In this document: positions 1 to 7,195 of the stretch, in pieces | Layout of the letters: every line of letters begins with the position of its first letter | How positions within the stretch are numbered: the stretch's first letter is position 1 | Program-made: the position numbers and the translations under genes | Assembly: GCA_903844265.1 (NCBI GenBank) | Contig: CAIMTB010000289.1 | Span: 1-33,366 of the forward strand | Direction: 5' to 3' | Length of the DNA: 33,366 nucleotides | From: an uncultured Verrucomicrobiota bacterium | GTDB taxonomy: Bacteria > Verrucomicrobiota > Verrucomicrobiia > Limisphaerales > CAIMTB01 | Notes under the pieces: generated by a model | Told to the model about the DNA's origin: nothing | Seen by the model: only the letters and a program-made list of their open reading frames with translations | Databases searched by the model: none

Positions 1-810
1 GCCGACATCGAGAAACTGGTCAACGAGCGCGTCGTCGACAACGCGGGCGTGAGCTGGAGCGAGGTGCCCTACACCGAGGTCAAGTCACGCGCCGATGTCA
101 TGCAGTTCTTCGGCGACAAGTACGGCGACGTGGTGCGCGTGGTCCAGGTCGGCGGCACGGCCGGAGCACTCAACGGCTATTCGATGGAACTCTGCGGCGG
201 CACCCACACCCGCGCCACCGGCGAGATCGGGCTGTTCCGCATCGTGGGCGAGAATGCCATCGCAGCGGGCGTCCGGCGCATCGAGGCGGTCGCGGGCCTG
301 ACCGCGTTCGACGCGATGCGCGTGGATCGCGAACTCCTCCGTTCCCTGGCGTCGAAGGCGAACTCACCCCTGGGCGAACTCGAGAAGAAACTCGATTCCC
401 TGCTGGCGCATCAGCGCGAACTCGAGAAGGCGTTGAAGGCCGCGTCGCAGCGTGAGGCCGCCGGGCGCGCCAAGGAATTCCTGGCGCGGGCCGAGACGAT
501 CCAGGGCATCCCCGCCATCATCGCCAATCTCGGGAGCACCGACGCCGACGCCGCGTTGGCGTTGGTGGAGGCGTTGCGCGGACAATTCAAGGGCGTGGTG
601 GTCGTGGGCAGCAGCGGCGGCAGCGTCGCGGTGATGGCCAGCGTTTCGCCCGAATTCACCGCCCGCCTTCAGGCCGGGAAGATCATCCAGCTCATCGCCC
701 CGATCGTGGGCGGCAAGGGTGGCGGCAAGCCGGACTTCGCAAGGGGCGGTGGCAAGGACGCCGCGAAGCTGGACGAGGCGCTGGCGAAGGCGCGCTCGCT
801 TGTGGTGTAA
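1..810 (+). CDS. alaS: Alanyl-tRNA synthetase, C-terminal part (5' end outside window)
   Basis: AlaS charges tRNA-Ala with alanine and hydrolyses mischarged Ser/Gly-tRNA-Ala in the cytoplasm. The reading frame is open from base 1, so the visible 269 residues are only the last third or so of a protein that is usually about 880 residues. The editing-domain zinc motif CGGTH is at visible residues 65-69. It is followed by a Leu/Glu/Lys-rich coiled coil (about 107-155) and the C-Ala (DHHA1) glycine-rich signature GGKGGGKPDFARGGG near the end, where E. coli has GGKGGGRPDMA. The stop TAA is at 808-810. The next gene starts 7 bases later, which suggests co-transcription. The catalytic class II core lies upstream and is not visible. 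Confidence 0.97.
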   Translation, partial: ADIEKLVNERVVDNAGVSWSEVPYTEVKSRADVMQFFGDKYGDVVRVVQVGGTAGALNGYSMELCGGTHTRATGEIGLFRIVGENAIAAGVRRIEAVAGLTAFDAMRVDRELLRSLASKANSPLGELEKKLDSLLAHQRELEKALKAASQREAAGRAKEFLARAETIQGIPAIIANLGSTDADAALALVEALRGQFKGVVVVGSSGGSVAVMASVSPEFTARLQAGKIIQLIAPIVGGKGGGKPDFARGGGKDAAKLDEALAKARSLVV

Positions 811-817
811 TGGTCCC

Positions 818-1336
818 GTGACCGACGGCGAGGCCTTCTCGGCAATCACGGGCAGTGGGAGCGACTTCGCGGAGACTGTCGCTCTCTGCGAAGCGTTGGG
901 CGGGTACTGCCTCATCGGCGGACTGGCCATCAACTGCTATGTTGAACCCGTGTACACGATGGACGCTGATTTTGTCCTCGCCGCGGATCAGCTCCAGCCC
1001 GTGCGGGGGCGCCTCTTTTCCGCCGGTTACACGCTCGAGGACCACGAGTGGTCCCTTAACGCGCTCAGGTCCGGGAGCCGTCTCCAGATGCAGTTCACCA
1101 AGGATCCGAGGTATGCCGCGTTTCCCCACCGCGCGGTTTATCGGGAGACGCTGGGCGTTCGCCTCCGCGTGGCCTGTCTCGAGGATCTGGTTCAGGCCAA
1201 GGTCTGGGCGTGGAGCGACCCGCGGCGCCGGTTATCCAAACGGAAGAAGGACGAGCTGGACCTGATCCGGATCGTCGAAAACAACCCCGAATTCCTCCCG
1301 GCTCTGCCGGCCAGCATTCGGGACCTGCTGGGATAG
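818..1336 (+). CDS. AbiEii-like nucleotidyltransferase-fold protein
   Basis: This 172-residue protein looks like a minimal nucleotidyltransferase of the AbiEii/MNT superfamily. IGGLA (residues 33-37) is followed by TMDADF with acidic residues D49 and D51, matching the GG...T-x-D-x-D metal-binding layout. A KKDELDL segment near residues 143-149 resembles the Lys/Asp motif of AbiEii toxins, which transfer nucleotides to tRNA or other targets. I chose the GTG at 818 because it follows alaS by 7 bases. Upstream in-frame starts lie inside alaS and encode an Arg-rich shadow sequence. No AbiEi-type antitoxin gene is adjacent, so toxin function is unproven. The stop codon abuts the truncated hydrolase gene that follows. 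The fold assignment is moderately sure; the role is unknown. Confidence 0.75.
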   Translation: MTDGEAFSAITGSGSDFAETVALCEALGGYCLIGGLAINCYVEPVYTMDADFVLAADQLQPVRGRLFSAGYTLEDHEWSLNALRSGSRLQMQFTKDPRYAAFPHRAVYRETLGVRLRVACLEDLVQAKVWAWSDPRRRLSKRKKDELDLIRIVENNPEFLPALPASIRDLLG

Positions 1337-1337
1337 G

Positions 1338-2579
1338 GGGTTCCAGCACGGCTACCTGCTTGCCCGTGAGATTGCCGACGGCCTCCGCAACACGCGCGCC
1401 GGTTGGGAACACCAGAGCGCCAAGCCGTGGACGTGGCTGACCGAGAAATCGACGGCGCTCTTCAGCGGCAAGATCGACGAGGAGAATCTCGCCGAGTTGG
1501 ACGGCATCGCCGAGGGCGCGACCGCGGCCGGCGTGAACACCTCGCGCGCGGAAATCATCGCCTACAACGCCATCATAGAGCTCGGCGGATACTGGTGGCC
1601 GACCGAGCTGAAGAAGATCAAGGACGGGCCCACACCTCCCGTGAAGGAGTCCTGCAGCTCCTTCATCGCCACCGGCAGTTGGACGCGCGATGGCAACGTG
1701 GTGATCGGGCACAACACCATGTCCGGGTATGCCGACGTGTTTCCGAACGTGGTGGCCGACATCCAGCCGTCGAAGGGGCACCGGATCCTCTGGCAAACCT
1801 GCCCCGGGTGGATCCACAGCGGGATGGATTTCTTCGTCACGGACGCGGGCCTCGTGGGATCGGAGACCACCATCGGCGGATTCGAGGGATTTGAGACAAA
1901 CGCCGTGCCGGAGTTCGTCCGCATGCGCCGGGCCACGCAGGACGCGGGGAGCATCGACGACTGGTGCGGGATCATGAGGCGCTCGAACAACGGCGGATAC
2001 GCCAATGCCTGGTTGATCGGCGATGTCCACTCGAAGGAGATCGCCCGGCTCGAACTGGGCCTGAAATATGTCGGCTTCGAGCGGACCCGAGACGGCACTT
2101 TCGATGGGTCCAACATCGCCGAGGACGCCCAGATCCTCCGTTACGAGACCAGCGCGAATGAGACCGACATCCGGGTCTCCTCGGTGGCTCGCCGAGTTCG
2201 CTGGAAGCAGTTGATGACCCAGAACCGCGGGAAGATCGACGCCCGGCTCGCCAAGGCATTCGAGGCGGATCATTACGATTCCTTCCTCCAAAAGACCCGC
2301 CCCGGGGGGCGTAGTCTCTGTGGTCATTTCGAGCTCGATGCCGAACCGGCCGGTCCGTGGCCTGGCGTCCCGTTCGGGTGCGCCGGGACGGTGGACGCCA
2401 AGGTCGCGGACGCCGCCATGGTCCAGGCGATGAGCTTCTCCGGCCGTTGGGGTTCCGCCTGCGGCCGGGCTTTTGATTCGAGGCGATTCCTTTCCGCTCA
2501 TCCCCAGTTCAACTGGATGGAGGGGCTCCTGAAGGATCGTCCGAGCCAGCCCTGGGCGGATTTCCGGGCGGGGGAATAA
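1338..2579 (+). CDS. C45 / phospholipase B-like Ntn hydrolase, 5'-truncated
   Basis: The translation resembles C45 (acyl-CoA:6-APA acyltransferase-like) and phospholipase-B-like Ntn hydrolases, which cleave themselves before a nucleophilic Cys and then hydrolyse amide or ester bonds. Family-like sequence begins abruptly with GFQHGYLLA at 1338, directly after the upstream stop codon. The putative nucleophile is the Cys at 1653-1655 in the segment ESCSSFIATG, followed by DGNVVIGHNTM. Between the in-frame stop at 1263-1265 and position 1497 there is no ATG, GTG or TTG. The first usable start is TTG 1497, with AGGAG 12 bases upstream, leaving 52 residues before the Cys. The signal peptide and first strands normally found before GFQHG are absent. 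This is therefore a decayed gene, a shortened but expressed hydrolase, or an assembly join. Confidence 0.75.
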   Translation, partial: GFQHGYLLAREIADGLRNTRAGWEHQSAKPWTWLTEKSTALFSGKIDEENLAELDGIAEGATAAGVNTSRAEIIAYNAIIELGGYWWPTELKKIKDGPTPPVKESCSSFIATGSWTRDGNVVIGHNTMSGYADVFPNVVADIQPSKGHRILWQTCPGWIHSGMDFFVTDAGLVGSETTIGGFEGFETNAVPEFVRMRRATQDAGSIDDWCGIMRRSNNGGYANAWLIGDVHSKEIARLELGLKYVGFERTRDGTFDGSNIAEDAQILRYETSANETDIRVSSVARRVRWKQLMTQNRGKIDARLAKAFEADHYDSFLQKTRPGGRSLCGHFELDAEPAGPWPGVPFGCAGTVDAKVADAAMVQAMSFSGRWGSACGRAFDSRRFLSAHPQFNWMEGLLKDRPSQPWADFRAGE

Positions 2580-2822
2580 GTAGATCCCCTGATAAAAGGA
2601 CGATCAACCGCGTAGATCGCGGCCGGGTGGGCCGTAGCGCGGGCTCGCAGCTAACGGAGTTACCCCTCCGGAGGCATTCACCGGTGGACATAACCGTGTG
2701 GTTGAAGTGTATTCGAGGGGTCTGCCACGGCTCCCGGCCGGGCCTTCCCGGCGACCGACGCGAGGTCAGGTAAGCTGCGGCGCGATCACAAATTGAATCC
2801 ACATCGTCCCAGTCCGAGAGCC

Positions 2823-3662
2823 ATGTTGAAGGGTGCGGGGGTTGTTGCGCTTGTCGCCGCGGCTGGAGAGTGGGCCGCGCTTGCCGCCCTCGCCGGAGGG
2901 GAGGTTCCCGCAGCAGGTTCCAGATGGACCGTCGTCTCCGGCCTCGCCTCCAGGTTGCCGAGCCTGTCCGAGTCCTGGGTCGCTTTGCTCGGTTTCGTTC
3001 TCGCCTTTGCCGTAGCCGTCTCCGTCGTGCTCTTCGCCGCCCGACGAGTCCTCAATCCCAGTCGCGCCCGGGGCAATTCCTCGCGCCCAGGCGAGCGGAC
3101 CGGGCATTTCGCCATGGCGCAAACGAATCCGGACTCCAGTTCCAGTTCGAGAACGGTGCAAGGATTCGCTGGATCCTCCTCCGACCGGGAATCTCGCGTC
3201 GTTCCTTTCCCGCCGTCAGCGGACGAATCCCCCGAGTGGGAACCTGCCCCCGCCAAGCCCCCTGTGCTGCAGCCAGCCGGCAAGAGCGCAGGCCGGCCTG
3301 CCGCGATGGCCCACGCTTCCCAGACCCGCTCCGCGCCTTTGCTGCGCCTTCCCACACACCCGTCCGCCCCTCCCAAGTCACCCGCTCCCGACTGCCCCTC
3401 GCCTCGCCCCCCGACGATCGCCTTCGCTCCGGTTGCTGCCGGTCGATCAGATCCCGCGGAGCGTGACCTGGTCGAAGTCGGGGCCCTCTACCCGCCCCCC
3501 GGTGCCGTTTGCCCAGCACCCCTGATTCCCCCGGCCCCGGCCGCTCTCGATGAGGTCGGACTCCGGCCGGTTCCCCGTCTCAAGCTGACCCTGAGCCCTG
3601 TGCAGAAGGAAGTCGGCATGGGAGCAGGAGCTGCGGCCTATTCGACGGCATGTAAGAAATAG
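2823..3662 (+). CDS. Hypothetical Pro-rich protein with two predicted membrane helices
   Basis: I do not recognise this 279-residue protein. From the ATG at 2823 there is a hydrophobic stretch at residues 4-25 and a stronger one at 52-74 (WVALLGFVLAFAVAVSVVLF), followed by Arg/Lys-containing sequence and a long Pro/Ser/Ala-rich tail (about 140-260). The topology would be a short two-helix membrane anchor with a disordered, probably cytoplasmic, tail. An in-frame TTG at 2793 would add 10 residues; GAGAG just before the ATG is a weak, tightly spaced ribosome site. Long reading frames also exist on the opposite strand, but they lack hydrophobic or domain-like structure. The gene converges on the MFS gene with a 14-base gap. 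I see no terminator between them. Confidence 0.5.
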   Translation: MLKGAGVVALVAAAGEWAALAALAGGEVPAAGSRWTVVSGLASRLPSLSESWVALLGFVLAFAVAVSVVLFAARRVLNPSRARGNSSRPGERTGHFAMAQTNPDSSSSSRTVQGFAGSSSDRESRVVPFPPSADESPEWEPAPAKPPVLQPAGKSAGRPAAMAHASQTRSAPLLRLPTHPSAPPKSPAPDCPSPRPPTIAFAPVAAGRSDPAERDLVEVGALYPPPGAVCPAPLIPPAPAALDEVGLRPVPRLKLTLSPVQKEVGMGAGAAAYSTACKK

Positions 3663-3676
3663 ACGAAGCCGGGTCG

Positions 3677-5014
3677 TCAACCGTTCGAGACGGAACCTGC
3701 CCCCGACATGGCGGAAGCCGGAATCGCGCGTTTGGGGATGCGCGACCAGGTGAGGAACGCCGCGATCAGTGTCAGCGCGGCGCAGGTGGAGTAGGGCAAC
3801 GACGCATGCCACGCATAGGTCGCGCTGGCAAACAGTGGACCAGCAATCCGAGCCAGGGAACCCGCTCCCTGCGCCACGCCCAGCGTAAATCCTTGTTCAT
3901 CTGCTGGTGTCAGAATCGAGATGAGCCCGAACAACGGCGGACGTGTCAGCCCCGACCCGATCGAGAGAACGCTCAACGCGACCAGCAGCAGAATCCAATC
4001 GGTGCCGCCCACCGTGAAAAGCGCACCGACGAAGCGGAGCCGCGCTCCTGAGGGGTCCCGCCAGAGCGACATGAGCGAGGCGTGGGGCGTGCCTGTGAGG
4101 AAGGGCAGGGGCGCCAGGCTGATGGCCACAAGAACGAGACTGATGGCGATCAGCCGGGCTTCACCCATGTTGCGCACCAACCGCCCCACCGGCCCACCCT
4201 GGACAAACGCACCGACGAACCCGCAAAACGCAAACAGGAACGCAATCGCGATCTCGGCGTCGGCGCTTCCCCGGGTGAAGTGGAAATTCTCGGCGATCAA
4301 CAGCCCCAGCGTCGTCTCGAAACAGGTGAATCCCATCGTTGCCAGAAAGAAGACGACGATCAGAAGTCCCACGCCGGGTCGGCTCAGGACGTCGCGCCAG
4401 TGATCGAATCGGCCCCCTTCGCGCGCCACCTGGACGGCCCCGGGCGGACGGCTTTCACCCAGGAAAAACCAGGCCAGGACGAAATTGACCAGACACACAG
4501 CCGAAGCCACCCATCCCGGCCCGGACAGTCCCAGCCACAGGATCGCTCCCACCGCCAGCACGGGGCCGCAGATGAATCCCAGGCCGAAAGCCATCCCGAT
4601 CAGGCCCATCTTCTTCGAGCGGTCCTGGGGCGGCGTAAGGTCGGCGATGTACGCCTGCGCCACGGTCAGGTTCGCGCCGCAAACCCCCGAGAGAATCCGC
4701 GAAGCCAGGATCGCCGTCAGGGCCGCGGTCGGATTCGCCATCCCGGACCCGATCGCAAAGAGAGCGTAGGAAAATACGAATCCTGCCGTGCTCACCAACA
4801 ATACCGGCCTCCGCCCGATGCGATCCGAGAGCCTCCCCCACGCGGGCGCAAAAATGAATTGCATCAGCGAATACGAGGCCACGATGGCCCCCAGCATCCA
4901 CCCGGGCGCTCCGAAATCCTTCACGTACTTGGGGAGCAGCGGGAGCACGATCCCGAATCCCACCAGGTCGACGAAAACGGTCAGGAAGACGACCAGCAAC
5001 GATGGTTTTCTCAT
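3677..5014 (-). CDS. MFS transporter, TetA/DHA1-like drug exporter family
   Basis: This 445-residue membrane protein has about 12 hydrophobic helices and the N-terminal pattern VDLVGFGIVLPLLPKY typical of TetA-like proton antiporters. Motif A, GRLSDRIGRRP, is at residues 60-70 in the loop between helices 2 and 3. A central loop near residues 190-210 separates the two six-helix halves. Such proteins export drugs or metabolites using the proton gradient; the substrate cannot be read from sequence. The ATG at 5014 is chosen because the N-terminal helix begins immediately after it, while the longer frame upstream translates into an Arg/Trp-rich non-membrane sequence. It starts 16 bases after the stop of the NDUFA9-like gene, so the two are probably co-transcribed. 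No good Shine-Dalgarno sequence precedes it. Confidence 0.9.
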   Translation of the reverse strand: MRKPSLLVVFLTVFVDLVGFGIVLPLLPKYVKDFGAPGWMLGAIVASYSLMQFIFAPAWGRLSDRIGRRPVLLVSTAGFVFSYALFAIGSGMANPTAALTAILASRILSGVCGANLTVAQAYIADLTPPQDRSKKMGLIGMAFGLGFICGPVLAVGAILWLGLSGPGWVASAVCLVNFVLAWFFLGESRPPGAVQVAREGGRFDHWRDVLSRPGVGLLIVVFFLATMGFTCFETTLGLLIAENFHFTRGSADAEIAIAFLFAFCGFVGAFVQGGPVGRLVRNMGEARLIAISLVLVAISLAPLPFLTGTPHASLMSLWRDPSGARLRFVGALFTVGGTDWILLLVALSVLSIGSGLTRPPLFGLISILTPADEQGFTLGVAQGAGSLARIAGPLFASATYAWHASLPYSTCAALTLIAAFLTWSRIPKRAIPASAMSGAGSVSNG

Positions 5015-5030
5015 TGTGAACTTGGGCGAA

Positions 5031-6026
5031 TCAGAGGGCTCCGCCCGGGCGACCCGGGGCAACATTGTCGATGATCCTAGCGCCCGCTGGGTCCACGGCA
5101 AGGTCCACACCGGCCCGCCCCGCCAGTCGCCGCATGTCGTCCGCAAATCGACGGTGCACCAGACCAAACGCACGGTCCGCCGGCCCGCCATCGCCGATGT
5201 TGCCCTCCTCCAACATCAGGAGTTGATCACGGCTGAACGGCGGCGCCCGGCGAAGAATCGGAGGGAATGTCGCCTCAAGAACTCCGGCCCAGGCCCGCGC
5301 CACTCCCATCGGCACCCGGAACAGGCAGCGCCGCCTCCCCTCCGCCTCGAGTAGGGTGCGAATGACCTCGTGAAGCGTGAGGCGCTCGGTGCCGCAGAGA
5401 TCGTACGACCTTCCCACTGCCTCGGGCAGGCCCAGGGCGCCCACAAAGGCCCTCGCTACTTGCTCCACCGCAATGGGTTGAAGAAGGCTGGACCCCGAAC
5501 CCAGGAGGGGCACCACGGGAGACCACGCCGAGATCCGCGCGAAAAGACGCGTAAACCCGTCCTCCCGGCCGTGTATCAGCGAGGGTCGAAAAAGGGTCCA
5601 GTCAAGGCCGCTGCCTCGAACGATCTCCTCTGCAGCCCACTTGCTCTGGTGATAGCGGGACCGCGCCTGCGCTCCGGTTCCGAGGGCGCTCATGTGAAGC
5701 AGTCGCCGGACCCCCGCATCGCGGGTCGCCTCCATGACGGTTCGGGAGAGATCTGTGTGGACCCTCTCGAAGGTCTGGGACCCAAGCTCGCCGATGATCC
5801 CAATCAGATGAATCACAGCGTCATGTCCCCGGAAAGCCCCGGAAAGGGAGGCTGAACTGGAAAAATCGGCGGTTGCGAAGTCCGGCATCATCGGGAAACG
5901 CCGCGCCTGCAGGACAGGGCGCGGAGGTCGGCGGACGACGAGGCGGACCCCGTGGCCGGCGTCGAGGAGTTGACGGGTGAGCACGCGGCCCACGAAGCCG
6001 GTGCCTCCTGTGATGCAAATCTTCAA
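5031..6026 (-). CDS. NAD(P)-binding atypical SDR, complex I NDUFA9-like
   Basis: This 331-residue protein begins KICITGGTGFVG, a Rossmann GxxGxxG motif (G7, G10, G13), and carries a Y-x3-K pair (Y125, K129) in SRYHQSKWAAEE followed by DWTLFRPSLIHG. This places it with atypical short-chain dehydrogenases of the NDUFA9/YbjT-type group, which bind NAD(P) and often act in stress, quinone or cofactor-related roles. The start is inferred as TTG at 6026, because the first beta strand begins there and the in-frame sequence further upstream runs into the rpsL leader without homology. The gene is divergent from rpsL with a 158-base shared intergenic region and precedes the MFS gene by 16 bases. Its substrate is unknown. 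Confidence 0.85.
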   Translation of the reverse strand: MKICITGGTGFVGRVLTRQLLDAGHGVRLVVRRPPRPVLQARRFPMMPDFATADFSSSASLSGAFRGHDAVIHLIGIIGELGSQTFERVHTDLSRTVMEATRDAGVRRLLHMSALGTGAQARSRYHQSKWAAEEIVRGSGLDWTLFRPSLIHGREDGFTRLFARISAWSPVVPLLGSGSSLLQPIAVEQVARAFVGALGLPEAVGRSYDLCGTERLTLHEVIRTLLEAEGRRRCLFRVPMGVARAWAGVLEATFPPILRRAPPFSRDQLLMLEEGNIGDGGPADRAFGLVHRRFADDMRRLAGRAGVDLAVDPAGARIIDNVAPGRPGGAL

Positions 6027-6184
6027 GGGGACGAAAGTAATCAGGATCCCGCGGCGCGCCACCGGCGGACGAGGGGTCTGAGTATTTTTGAGAAAATGTT
6101 TGCACCTGTGTGTGACGCTAGGCAGCCTGTCCGTCCCTTTCGCCAAACCGGCTTGAAAGGGATAAACAAAACCGCGCCATCGCG
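6027..6184. promoter_or_regulatory. Divergent intergenic region between NDUFA9-like gene and rpsL
   Basis: This 158-base region must hold the promoter for the ribosomal cluster on the + strand and probably that of the NDUFA9-like/MFS pair on the - strand. Its only A+T-rich segment is at about 6081-6102. It includes TTGAGA (6088-6093) and TTGCAC (6100-6105), which resemble sigma-70 -35 boxes, but no convincing -10 box sits 16-18 bases from either. No Shine-Dalgarno sequence lies close to the rpsL ATG; GAAAGGGA is more than 20 bases away. I see no recognisable riboswitch or leader hairpin. Confidence 0.4.
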
Positions 6185-6607
6185 ATGCCGACCATCAACC
6201 AACTTGTCCGTAAGGGACGCCAGAAGCTGAATTACAAGTCGAAGGCGCCTGCCCTCGAGGGCGCGCCGTTCCGGCGGGGGGTCTGCCTCCAGGTGATGAC
6301 TCGCACGCCCAAGAAGCCAAACTCTGCCATGCGTAAGGTGGCAAAGGTTCGTCTCACGAACGGCTTCGAGGTGATCGCGTACATTCCCGACGAAGGTCAC
6401 AACCTTCAGGAACATTCGATCGTCCTCGTTCGTGGAGGCCGCGTGAAGGACCTTCCGGGCGTCCGTTATCACATCGTCCGGGGTACGCTCGACTGTCAGG
6501 GCGTCGAGAAGCGGCGTGTCAGCCGATCCAAGTACGGCGTCAAGCGCCCGAAGATCAAGGACGCCAAGGCTGGCGCCAAGCCTGCTGGCAAGTCCGGCGG
6601 CAAGTAA
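6185..6607 (+). CDS. rpsL: 30S ribosomal protein uS12 (S12)
   Basis: S12 sits at the decoding centre of the 30S subunit and helps control translational accuracy. The 140-residue product has the universal TPKKPNSA loop at residues 41-48 with both lysines intact, so the usual streptomycin-resistance substitution there is absent. The KDLPGVRYH loop carries the Asp (residue 89) that RimO methylthiolates in many bacteria. The C-terminus has about 16 extra Lys/Ala/Gly residues beyond the E. coli end. It is the first gene of the cluster. The ATG at 6185 is fixed by the conserved [11 protein letters not shown] start, although no close Shine-Dalgarno sequence precedes it. Confidence 0.98.
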   Translation: MPTINQLVRKGRQKLNYKSKAPALEGAPFRRGVCLQVMTRTPKKPNSAMRKVAKVRLTNGFEVIAYIPDEGHNLQEHSIVLVRGGRVKDLPGVRYHIVRGTLDCQGVEKRRVSRSKYGVKRPKIKDAKAGAKPAGKSGGK

Positions 6608-6655
6608 TCCAGGCGAGTCAAACCCTTCGTTCTCCAATACCCACCGTTCTTTCCT

Positions 6656-7129
6656 ATGTCGCGTCGCCGTCGAGCCGAGAAGCGTTCCCTCATATCGGAT
6701 CCGAAGTACAACAGCCCCCTCGTGACCCGGCTGGTGAACACGGTGATGATCAGTGGCAAGAAGAGCCTCGCCCAGCGCGTGGTCTACGGTGCCTTCGACC
6801 GCATCATCGAAAAGAACCCGACGTCCAATCCGTTGGAAATCCTCCAGCGGGCCGTGGACAACACCAAGCCCCGCCTCGAAGTGAAGGCGCGCCGCGTCGG
6901 TGGTGCCACCTATCAGGTTCCGCTCGAGGTTGCTCCTGAGCGTCAGGCAGGCCTTGCGGTGCGTTGGATCGTGGACCTTGCCGATGCTCGTAAGGGAGTG
7001 CCGATGAAGGATGCGCTGGCCACTGAGATCATGGATGCCTACCAGGGTCAGGGTAACGCGATCCGGAAGCGCGACGAGGTGCACAAGATGGCGCAGGCAA
7101 ACAAGGCCTTCGCGCATTTCCGCTGGTAG
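6656..7129 (+). CDS. rpsG: 30S ribosomal protein uS7 (S7)
   Basis: S7 nucleates assembly of the 30S head by binding the 3' domain of 16S rRNA and contacts the exit-site tRNA. The 157-residue product begins MSRRRRAEKR and contains the signature KPRLEVKARRVGGATYQVP in the middle, followed by the conserved RW and the C-terminal AHFRW. Length is normal for the short form. It follows rpsL by 48 bases. The upstream stretch is C/T-rich (ending ACCGTTCTTTCCT) with no Shine-Dalgarno motif, so initiation probably relies on an unstructured leader or on coupling to rpsL. Confidence 0.98.
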   Translation: MSRRRRAEKRSLISDPKYNSPLVTRLVNTVMISGKKSLAQRVVYGAFDRIIEKNPTSNPLEILQRAVDNTKPRLEVKARRVGGATYQVPLEVAPERQAGLAVRWIVDLADARKGVPMKDALATEIMDAYQGQGNAIRKRDEVHKMAQANKAFAHFRW

Positions 7130-7195
7130 CCTGGCGACCCTTCCACCCATACCCGGCAACCTCGTCCCCAAAACGCTCACTCTCGCGCATTCCTG

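Noticed and set aside
1095-2501. A 468-residue open frame on the - strand opposite the nucleotidyltransferase and hydrolase genes
   Set aside because: It is His/Arg/Gly/Pro-rich without motifs, and the opposite strand has recognisable family sequence.
2580-2822. Small gene or RNA between the hydrolase and the hypothetical protein
   Set aside because: No start with a ribosome site, no tRNA-like fold and no clear hairpin with a T-run was seen.
4082-5074. A long + strand frame opposite the MFS exporter
   Set aside because: Its translation is Gln/Arg/His-rich low-complexity sequence, mirroring the hydrophobic codons of the membrane protein.
6041-7180. A 379-residue - strand frame opposite rpsL and rpsG
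   Set aside because: It covers two certain ribosomal protein genes and has no motif.
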